Shown piece by piece: positions 37,317 through 47,407 of a stretch of 64,000 nucleotides of DNA. The translations under genes and the position numbers were made by a program. How positions within the stretch are numbered: position 1 is the stretch's first letter; the number at the start of each line of letters is the position of its first letter. The notes under the pieces are model-generated. The model did not search any database. It was not told the origin of the DNA and was given only the letters and a program-made list of their open reading frames with translations. Source of the DNA: Tamarix chinensis (Eukaryota > Streptophyta > Magnoliopsida > Caryophyllales > Tamaricaceae); NCBI GenBank assembly GCA_030549775.1, contig CM060175.1, positions 30,274,762 to 30,338,761 of the forward strand, given 5' to 3'.

Positions 37317-37680
37317 TGTTGTAAACCCTAGGTCATTATCATATGTAAATTAGGGTTTCATAGCTTATTATTTCACGTATACATATTAGTTGGTTCAATA
37401 TTACATTTTTTGGGTGTTATAACTATTTCTAATTAGTTATACAAACAAAGGCTCGTAGTTTTAGGGTTGTTACCAAAATATACATTATTTAAGTTACGCT
37501 TAGTTTAGTTGTTAGGTAGTTAGTAATTTGTTGTAACAACTTGCTATGAGTATTATATATACTCATAAACGTCCATTGTAATGAGTTGAATGATAAACAA
37601 GCTATTTTGGCTAAGTTTTTCTTTGTGAGATAGTATATTCTTCTTATAAATTACGTGGATTATTTCCTATCTAGGAAACA
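37317..37680 (+). mobile_element. LTR-like segment
   Basis: It begins TGTTGTAAACCC and ends TAGGAAACA (TGTT/AACA inverted ends, 364 bp) and contains a TATA-like tattatatatactc near 37552-37565. The tandem array resumes directly after it. Flanking 5-mers (gaact, ttcaa) do not match, and no purine-rich tract precedes it, so the boundaries are tentative. Confidence 0.35.
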
Positions 37681-39361
37681 TTCAATAGTATAGATATGGA
37701 GAAAAAGAAAATTAAATTAGGTAAGGGTAAGGTTTGGAAAAGTCTATTGAAATTTGTGTTTCCTTGATGATATTAAATATTGAATAGCATATAAATCTTT
37801 TGCAAAATAAATAAATAAAATACTAAATTAAAATGTTAATAGAAATAGCATCAATCACGGTAGATTTGAAGAATTAATTTATTATATTAAATGACACGTA
37901 TGAAACAGCGAGAGAAGTTAAAATATTAAATATAATGTACATCTCACCCATAAACAAGCATCTCTATAGTTGTTATTATTATTATTAGTATTATTAGTAT
38001 TATTGTATAATTACAATTATATAAATAATTGTAATAAAGTATTATAATAAATATTACTATCATAAGTATAATTATAAAGACTAAGGTTACCATAATGACA
38101 GTCATAATTGAAAAACTATCGAATATTATCAATTTTTAAAATAAATATATTAGTGCATATCAGAATAATAATTATACTTTATCAATTCAATAAACCTCGA
38201 CTAAATTAGAAAGTGAAAACTAATTAAATTTGTCTAAATTTTAAACTTAACATATTTTAGTCCACAAGTAATCTATTATGCATGTTACATAGGTAACATA
38301 TAAGTTAACAACATTAGTTAATAATTATTTAAATAGCAAACGAAACACACAAAAACAATAAATACAAGTGATCTACAAGACTAAACCTATATTATATTGT
38401 CTAATAGGTAAAATAAAGTTTTTAAATAATTTGATTAAATGACGAAAAGAATACAAAATATAGAAGAGAAATTGAGAGAATGAAAAATAAATTGTATGGG
38501 GATTGGGATCGGAGAAAAATGTTAGAAGATGTGCTTGATGACATTAAATATTAAATTACTTAAAAAATACATGTAGAATAAAAATTTAAGAAAATACTTA
38601 ATAACAAGGTGAATATTAATAACATCAATCATTGTGTTGAGATTTTAATAATTAATTTGTAAATTAATTATGAGAGGTGGAAAAAATTTATAAAATAAAT
38701 GACACGTAGGAGAAAATGAGAGAACTTAAATAGAAAACTTTATGTACATAAATAGTAAACCTATATATAAGCACCCCAATGGGTTAATATATTAAAATTA
38801 TATGACAACAATTATATGTATAATTGAAATTAGTTGTTGTAATGAATATATTCCTATCATAAATATAATTAATAAGATTAATATTATCACAATTATAACA
38901 ATAATTACAAAAATATTGATTATTATTGATTTTTAACATTAATATATTTTTAAATATAAAAATAATAATTTTACTTTAGCAATCAAATAAACTTCAACAA
39001 AATTAGAAAATCAATACTAATTAATACAATATATTTTTTTTAGTAACCAAATTTTAAATTTGACCCATTTTAGACATAAAGTAACATATTATGTATGTAG
39101 TATAGCTAACAAATCGTTTGAAAAATTTAGTAAATAATGAAATAAATGATATACCAAATACACAAAAACAATAACCAAAAGTTATCAAGAGATTAAACTT
39201 AACTTATATTTTCTAACATAAAATTAAATGTTTCAATAGATAGAAAAAAACCCAAAAAAATTGCAAAAGAAGTGGTAGATAAATATAGTAAAAAATAAAT
39301 AAAGTGGGTGACGATAAACACCAGATAAGTCTACTGGGAGTTGTGCTCCCATAATCTTATT
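37681..39361. repeat. tandem-family units, second array (left part)
   Basis: Two and a part units in the same orientation as the 2965-8690 array (acatattttagtcc near 38257, acccattttagac near 39062). The last unit runs to gggagttgtgctcccataatc, where MITE 2 begins. Confidence 0.7.
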
Positions 39362-39420
39362 ATATACTCCTTTCATATCAAAAACTACATCATTCTATAA
39401 ATATATACATATACATATAC

Positions 39421-39454
<34 letters not shown>

Positions 39455-39599
39455 ACACATATATATGTATATGTATGTATGTATAAGGCTCATAGTACCC
39501 CTTTTTGTTATCTAGCCTTTGATTCGCTTTGGTAGGGAATCACCTACTCAAATTAAAAAAAAAAAGAGCCAAGCCTACATTCTCCTATTTTAGACTACT

Positions 39600-39646
<47 letters not shown>

Positions 39647-39654
39647 CACACACA

Positions 39655-39711
<57 letters not shown>

Positions 39712-39951
39712 TTATGTATGTATGTATGTATGTATATGTATATTCTTTTTAAGAAAGTCATAAAATTGTTTTTAAAATTATACTTATATCCTTTATTGAA
39801 AAAATAACAAAGCATTTAAAACATGTATATTTAAAAAAAGTGAGGGTAACAATGAAAAGTAGACTTTGACTTTTATAAAATGACTTTATTTTTATATAAA
39901 AAAGTTTAATGATAAAATGACTTTCTTTTTTATTTGTACTGAGTAGTGAAT
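39362..39951. mobile_element. Stowaway-like MITE with microsatellite-expanded interior (MITE 2)
   Basis: The left end reads tactcctttcatatcaaaaa and the right part (39745-39951) aligns with the right half of MITE 1 (ttaatgataaaatgacttt against ttaatgataaaataacttg). It sits at the same point of the tandem unit as MITE 1. The interior is replaced by (AT)n/(GTAT)n at 39400-39485, (GT)21 at 39602-39643, (TA)n at 39655-39703 and (GTAT)n at 39711-39740. The long frames on both strands here are translations of microsatellite. Confidence 0.6.
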
Positions 39952-39957
39952 AACCTA

Positions 39958-40948
39958 TGATGCAGGAGCATCTCATAATGATATTTCATTAATTAATTTT
40001 TTTTAAGTTAGGGGATCACAAAACACTCTTAACTTGGATGAAATTAATTGGCTGAATATGAGAAAGAAAAAAAAAAGTGGAAAGTACCAGCCCATGTATG
40101 CATGGTGGCACATTCAACCCAAACACAATCAATTATGGTAGATTATCCAACCCAAGCCTAACTAGCAATGATGGCACATCAAGCCCAAGGCCAACCAACT
40201 ATTTTATTGCTATTTCTAGGTATTTTACCACCTAAGAAGCCAAATCAACCCAAACCTAAGGCTAATTTTGAAAATTGAAATAAAAAAAAAGAGAAAAAGA
40301 AAAAGGAGGACAAGTGGATGGTGGAGTAGGTAAAGAAAGTAAGCCAAGTTAACAAAACAAATTATTTAAATTGGCTAAGCATGGGAGATGATTGATTAGG
40401 TATGGGGAGTGATTGAGTGATTTGTACTTTTATTTGTGACATACCTTTTCAGCATGCAAGGGGTCACATGCTGGGGCATGGCTGTCAAAATACCACACAT
40501 AGGCTGACCTCATTTTAGTCCTCATCTAACTAGTTGTTTGCTTGTATTAGATAACTAGATAATAAAGAATGGTTGGAATGTAACTAGGTAGGTAAAGGGG
40601 ATGGGTATAATAGACTTTATGTAACCATGGCTGCCACTATAAATATGGGTAGCCCCAACACAATGTAACAGAATACCCCCTTAAATTACATATCAGATTT
40701 TCGAGCTCCCCTAAGCCCTCATCTACAAAGTTGAGTGAAAACTTTGTTTTGAGTAAAAAATCTTATAACTTTTATCTCAAGTGTTGAAATCTTGAGTGGT
40801 AGTTGTGAGTGTTTGGTCTTTGGCTACCTTAGATCAAATATTATCATACTTCTCATCTCTTTTCTCTATTTTAACTTTCGGTGGTCAATTATCCCATAAG
40901 CCACCATCTTCTATTAAGCATGTGCCAACTTGTTTAGCATATGCATCA
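39958..40948 (+). mobile_element. solo LTR with target-site duplication
   Basis: 991 bp from TGATGCA (39958-39964) to TGCATCA (40942-40948), a perfect 7-bp inverted terminus with the canonical TG...CA. It is flanked by accta (39953-39957) and actta (40949-40953), a 5-bp target-site duplication with one transition. Removing it rejoins the tandem-family sequence aataac|ttataaaatttatg. A TATA-like actataaatatgg lies near 40637-40648 and a transcript-leader-like tail follows. No open frame or internal domain, so it is a solo LTR left by LTR-LTR recombination. Confidence 0.8.
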
Positions 40949-41479
40949 ACTTATAAAATTTATGTCCAGTAAGAATAATACTAAATAAAAAGGTTAAGAG
41001 AGATGACAGTAATCATTGTGTTAAGATGACATTAATTAATTTATAAATTAAAGATTAGAGGTTGAAAATATTTATTAAATAATTGACACACATGATAAAG
41101 TGATAGAAAAATGAAATAGAAAAATTAATATACACCTCACCTACATACAAGCACGTCAAATATAATGTACACCTCACCCATAAACAAGTATCTCTATAGT
41201 TATTTTTGTTGTTGTTGTTGTTGTTACTGTTGTTATTATTATTATATTATGGTTGATAAATAGAGAAAATGCATAAAAATGGTCGATAAATAGAGAAAAG
41301 ATAAATAAATTGGGTGATAATAGTTTTAGATGAGCTTATTGGGATTTGTGCTCCATTTATGATATTAAATACTAAATAACTTATAAAATGTAGGTACATT
41401 AAAAAATAATAAAATACAAAATAAAAGGTTACCAATAATGGCATATTTCAATAATTAATTTAAATTAAATTACATATTT

Positions 41480-41523
<44 letters not shown>

Positions 41524-42720
41524 GATGACAAGCATGATACATAAAAGAAATTAAAATAGCAAACTTAAGTGCATCTTGCATGCATAAAATTGCACCAATT
41601 ATTATTATTATATTTATACTGTATAATAACAATTATATTTTTAATTGTAATCAATTATTATATTAAATATTACAAACATAAATAAAATTATTAATAATAA
41701 GATTGTCATTAAAATAATAATTACAAAGCTATTGGTTATTATTAATTATTAAAATTAATATGTTAATAAATATGTAATTAATAATTATACTTTATCAGTT
41801 AAATAAGTATCAACTAAATAAGAAACATAATACTAATTAAATTTGTCTATTTTGTCTCTTGATCAAAATTTAAACTTAACCTATTTTAGTCACTAAGTAA
41901 CCTATTATGCATATAACATAGGTAACATATCAGTTAAAAACTTTAGTTAATAATAAAATAAAAAAACAAACTAAACACATAAAAACAATAAAGAAAATAG
42001 GCCATCAAGTTATTATCTTACACGAGAAATGAAGTGTTTGGATAAAATAATAACAAAAATGCACAAAAATAGTAGATAAATAGATAAAAAGGAAAAAAAA
42101 TATGGAGAGGATAGATGTTACATTAAATACTAAATAACTTGTAAAATTTATGTGTAATAAAAATTAATAAAACACTAAATAAAAAGGCTAAAAAAAATGG
42201 CATTAAGCATTGTGTTAAGATTTTATTAATTAATTTATAAATTAAGGACTTGAGATTAAAAATATTTATTAAATAATTGAGGTACATGATAAAGTGAGGG
42301 GAAATAAAATAGCAAACTTGAATCTCGCCAATACACAAGCACCCCTATAGTTATTTTTATATTAAGAATTTATATATAGAAGTTTATTTATAATTTTGAT
42401 TAATTAGTATAGTAAATATTACTCTCATAAATATATGTATTAAGATTAAGATTATTATAATGATAATAATAATTACAAAACTATTGATTATTTATGTATT
42501 ATTATCATTATATTCATCAATATGAAAATAAAATTACACTTTGTCAATTCAATAAACCTCAACTAAATTAGAATGTTACAACAAATGAAACTTGCATATT
42601 TTGTTTTCTAGTTAAATGTTAAATTACGCATGTTCCATAACTAACATATAAGTTAACAAATTTAGTTAATAACAAAATAAATGACAATCTAAACATATAA
42701 AAATAATAAACAAAAGTGAT
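40949..42720. repeat. tandem-family units, second array (right part)
   Basis: The unit interrupted by the solo LTR continues, followed by about two more units (acctattttagtcactaag near 41880). Includes (GTT)n near 41205-41235 and (AT)n at 41482-41522. Confidence 0.7.
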
Positions 42721-43960
42721 TAAGATCCTATTTGGTTTTACTTAGGAAAAGTAGTTTTTTATATAATAATTATAAAAATTATTTTAGATTAGTAATATTG
42801 TTTGGTTTTACTTTTAAAAAGTTATTTTTGAAATTAATTATCTAAAACTACTCTGTATTAGTTAAAAATAAAAAGTAAATCCAGCTTACTTATCTTAAGT
42901 AGCTAATTTCTAAAATTGATTTAGAAAAAAAAATTACGGTTCATAGCTTCTTGTTAATGAAAACTCGTTTTTATGAGGTATAATTTTGCTCCATTGCTTG
43001 ACTGTGTGTCATCCCTCGCTCGACTCCCTCTCTCTTGCTCGACTTTGCCTCTATTCACTACATAATCCATCTACATACTTGTCGCAATTCGCACTCATTC
43101 CATCAGCACTCATGGATGATATTTTGCTTCCACCATTCCCAACTACTCAATCAGTTGAGACTGTCGAGCCTTCTCCCTTTGCTACTAATTTTGCAACATT
43201 GTTGCAAAATTTTTTTTGAGGTATGTATACAATCTCTGTTTGGTTGGTAATTTTGTCTATCTTGCTTAAATTTATCACTGATTTAAGCTATTTGGGTTCG
43301 AATGGTATCTGCATTGTTGTATTAGGGAATTATATGGTGATGTTTGTAATGTTAGATTTGTGGCTGCAAGACTGCATTTAATACTGTTGTACTCGGGTAT
43401 TATCTATTTGGCGTGGGATTAATCTAGCAGTGGGTTTTATGGCGCTTGCAGATTTATAACTTTGTGGGTCCATGTTGGTTTTTTCATCTTCCATAGTTCT
43501 TCTTGTCAGATACTGGATGTGAGGTCTTCTTGCGATTAGATTATGTCCATGGTTAATTTTGTTTAATGGAAGCACTTTTCACCTTCCTGTAAGATTAAAC
43601 GTTTTTCTCCCCTAGGGGTCATCATCTTTGTTGTCTCTACTGGTAGTAAAACTGTTATGTGGGGCAACTTTGCACCTGTACAAGTTGACAAAAGGCATTC
43701 AACTATGAAATGTGACCACGCAACTCTTAGCTATTGAATTTCACAAGACCTAATTGGTTTATAATCAGCATGTTATCTCCTAAGGGATATAGGAAAAAGA
43801 AATTGCTTCCATTGAACATAAAATTAACGAGCTTTATCCAACACTAATTTATGTGTTGAAAAGGAATGTTAGGATTGACACATTTCTTTGGATGATCCTA
43901 CATAATCTATATCTTGATTCTTTGTAACAAATAATTTTAACCACATCAATTTAGAAATAA
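42721..43960. other. unidentified less AT-rich segment
   Basis: A tttggttttactt motif repeats at 42731 and 42800, as at the ends of some hAT-like or other MITEs, without a matching opposite end. Plus-strand 43113-43219 reads MDDILLPPFPTTQSVETVEP and 15 further residues to a TGA, after a C/T-rich stretch that could be a leader. It is too short and unrecognised to call a gene. Confidence 0.3.
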
Positions 43961-44290
43961 TTACCAACCACTAACAAAAGATTATGAGCTCATTAATCGC
44001 AACCTATATATTTCTTAAAGAAGCTTAAGACTAGCTCACTACTCACAAGATATACATAATAATAACAATAGTAATAATACTAATAATGGTATAATTCAAA
44101 ATAATATGAAATAGGGCTTCGACCCTTCATTGAAATAATAATAATAATACTAACAACAATAATAATAACAACAACAATAACAACAATAGTAGTAGTAATA
44201 ATAATACGTAATAATAATGATGATGATGATAATAATAATAACGGTATTAATAAAAAATAATGTGAAGTAGGGTTTCAACCCTACATTGAA

Positions 44291-44322
<32 letters not shown>

Positions 44323-44460
44323 AGAATAATGATGATGATGATGATGATGATAATAATTGAAATAATTACAAAATAGGGTCTCAGCCCTATATAGTGATAA
44401 TCATAATAATAATTAAAATAATAATAATAATAAATAGTAATACTAATATAATACAATTAA
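43961..44460. repeat. AAT/GAT microsatellite field with three small palindromes
   Basis: Runs of AAT, AAC and GAT (44217-44232 and 44329-44350). Interspersed are three copies of an imperfect palindrome: tagggcttcgaccct near 44113, tagggtttcaaccct near 44269 and tagggtctcagccct near 44375, the first two followed by (t/a)cattgaaa. Confidence 0.7.
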
Positions 44461-45028
44461 AATGAATAAGGCTTAATTAATTAGGGTCTAAGGGTTGAGA
44501 GGATTTAGCGTGCTATCTAGGGTCGGCGGTGACTGGTCGTGTACGGTGGCGGTGGGGAAAGAGTGAAAGGAGAGGGTTAGATAAGTGTTGGGAATATGAG
44601 AGGGGGAATGAGGGTGGAAGTTGGGGTGGTAGAGGTTGCCCAAGTTGAGAGGGTTAGAATGAGGGTGGTGGTGTGGATAAAGGCGGTGGGAGTGGTGGCC
44701 AAAATTGGTGGAGGAGAAAGGAGGAGGAGAGGGAGGAAGGGGAAAAGGAGGGTAGGGAGAGGTAGAGAAAAGTCTACAGGAAATTTTAGGAGGTATAGGA
44801 GGCAGTGGTTGCGGCAAGAGTGGTGGCTAATGGTAGTGCGAAGGGTGGCAGAGGTATAAGTGTGACTGATTGGGAAGGAGACTTTGCATGGCAGGGTGGC
44901 TCGTGCAAGACAAATCAAAGGCGGAGGGTGGTGTGGTTTTGTAGAGGGTGATGTAGGGAGTGGCCCTGTGGGTGGCTCGAGCGGTGGTGCTAGGTGACGA
45001 CAATGGCAAGGGTGCATGACTGGGTGGT
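44461..45028. other. G-rich (plus) / C-rich (minus) low-complexity block
   Basis: GGTGG/GAGGG-rich sequence, sharply different from the flanking AT-rich DNA and ending exactly where the TGTAACA repeat begins. Frames up to 154 codons on both strands are Pro/Ser/Thr-rich or Gly/Arg-rich by-products of composition. It could be LTR-proximal or internal sequence of the adjacent element. No domain is seen. Confidence 0.4.
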
Positions 45029-47407
45029 TGTAACACCCCAAAATTTACACATTTTTTTAAAGCAATATTCATAAATTAAAATCATAAATTCTGGGGATGT
45101 TACTGCCACACTTAGTACCAAACCAGTTCGCTTCTACCGTTCTGATACCAAGTGCTAAGGCTAAGAAAACATTATCAGTAATACCATACAAATTCAATTT
45201 TATAAAAACGGAAATCAGAGTATGCGCAAGTCTTACATAATTCGAAATACCAACTATTGTTTCTCAAATAATAATTAACACAACATTAATAAAGTTGTTT
45301 CTGCAACTTAAACATAATAAAAATAACATGAGTCATAAATTAAAAAGAGAATAGCCACATCTCTCTAGAATTTGATCTAGCCCAGCTATCACTCTACCCC
45401 TCCTGATGTCCCGTAGACATTAATAGCATCAAAGTAAATATCTCCTACCTGCAACAGATCAGACGGGCCTTCTGCTCGTGGGAATGAGTAGCACCCATGA
45501 AACGGGTGATCAGTACGCTACGTACAGAGTAAAGTAACCAAGTACTAAGGCCAGCATACATGTTTCACATAACCAATAATATAAAAATAAAGACATAAAA
45601 ACTCAATCATATTAGTACACATAAATGTTTAGGTGAGATTCTAGGACTCAATACGGATCAAATTATTTATTTCATCAAGCCTTTATCGAATCCATTTCCA
45701 CACCATGCTCTTTATAAATCCATACGAGTACGGGAACCTCACTATTTTTGCCGGTGGATCGGTCACTTAGGGTACATGCCCTACCACTATTATATGCCGG
45801 TGGATCGGTCTGGCCCATTCTCGCACGGTGTTCCACTGTAAGTAATTAGTATCTTCTCATATCTTAACAACATATAAGGTTTGGTTTGTTGAGCTCAGGA
45901 TCCCCCACTAGTTTAGCCGGTGGATCGATCACTAGGATAACATACCCTACCACTATTAAGCCGGTGGATCGGTCTCCAGACTACCGTAGTACCTGGCCAC
46001 TATTATGCTGGTGGATCAGTCTGGGCTTGGCTCAACATCTTCCACTTTACATATTTAATATGTTAAGTATGTTATTCAAATGTTCATTTCAAGACATGCA
46101 AATTAGGTTTCTATCATGCCTACTCCTCAACTCAGGTTAACCACTTCAACCCTAGTTAATCATCCCATCATACTTAATCATGACATACCCTAATATCTCT
46201 ACAAACCCTAGCTACCATGCAAACCCTAACTCCACGTAAGCCACACTCTTATGCAAACCCTAGTTCCCATGTATGAGTCTAGAGTACCAAATCCTTGATT
46301 AGATACTGGGTTTAGTCTTCTTCTAGATGTTTATTAGTGCCTCTAGGATTTTCTTTTATGCGGAATCTTTATGCTTTACCTACTCTAGACACTAATGATG
46401 TGCTAGGGGGTATCAATACTAAAAGTTTTGGTCACCTAGGTAAGTTACTTGGCTTCAGCCGGACTTTGTGTCCTCTAGTTTGGATAGGCTTCCATGGTAT
46501 ATGAGACCATGAGGTGGTACATAGAATAAGGATGAAGGTGTGGATAAAGAAAAATGAAAAAAAAGGAAAAGAGAAAGAGAAATAATGGCTTGTAAATTAA
46601 TGACCTAATGACTTATGCAAGCTTGATAAATATACCCAATGGAAAATTATGTGAATGGGTTGTAGAAGCCTTGATAAATTGTTTGAACAACCTACTTATT
46701 AAATGGTATGTTGTTATCTATGATGTTCACGTTACGTTGATAAGAATGATGAGTCCTAATTTGTATAAGTCGTGTCTAGCATGAGGTCTTAATATATTAT
46801 ATGACCATGATAGAACATGCATATCTAATTTTATGGCATAAATATGATATATGTTTAGTTTAACCTCCATATTATACTAGGAAATTATATGCTTGTCACT
46901 TTTGTTGAGAAGGTAACTCGGCTTACTCAGTACAAAGTGTACTAGTGTGCCCCTTTCTTTGATCACCTACTCATTCCGACGAGCAAAGGACCATGTTTAG
47001 GTTCTTTTTGGATCTCTGGTACTAGGTCTACCTCATTTTGGGCTTGATTTCAAGAATCTTTCTTTTTTTTTACAACGGACCAAGGTTTGGAGCTACGCCA
47101 TACTGTTACTTTTTTTGTAATCTTATACTTTAGTTTAATCTCCTTTCATATATTCATATTTGGGGACTGTTAAGGTCCTTCTTTGTAAACATTTTCTTTG
47201 CTATGTATATATCATGTTTCTTGCGCACTCTACTTTTATTTTGATTGGTTTGGTTTCTTAGCATAGTATCTAATATGTAAGCCGTTGACCCCTATATTAT
47301 GTTAGGTGTGGTGCTAGTATCCCATTTTTCTTAGGTATATTTAGTTTTTCCACTTTTGTAGTGTTTTAAAATGAGTTTTTTCGTTATTAAAAAATAGATA
47401 TGTTACA
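45029..47407. mobile_element. foldback pair of TGTAACA-ended, LTR-like repeats
   Basis: The left arm begins TGTAACACCCCAAAATT at 45029. The right arm, read on the minus strand from 47407, begins TGTAACATATC. About 450 bp inside each arm is a shared block: ctgctcgtgggaatgagtag...gtgatca...gtac...gtacagagtaa (left, 45473-45533) and tgctcgtcggaatgagtagg...gatca...gtacactttgtactgagtaa (right, on the minus strand, about 46985-46920). Five gccggtggatcggtc-like motifs (45750, 45796, 45916, 45960, about 46007) lie in the left arm. No coding frame. Either two oppositely oriented LTR fragments or a foldback element. Confidence 0.55.

Noticed and set aside
39529..39815. Two overlapping frames of 76-92 codons on opposite strands
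   Set aside because: They translate (GT)n/(TA)n microsatellite into Val-Cys, Tyr-Ile and Thr-His runs and have no other content.
43289..43300. ggttcgaatgg as a tRNA T-loop
   Set aside because: No anticodon stem, D-arm or acceptor stem could be folded around it.
44488..45041. Pro/Ser/Thr-rich frame of 154 codons and overlapping frames on both strands
   Set aside because: The G/C-rich low-complexity block keeps several frames open at once. No signal peptide or extensin-like repeat regularity was seen.
45740..46030. CRISPR-like array of gccggtggatcggtc repeats
   Set aside because: Repeats are degenerate, spacing is irregular (about 45-120 bp), the context is a plant retroelement-like repeat and no cas genes exist.
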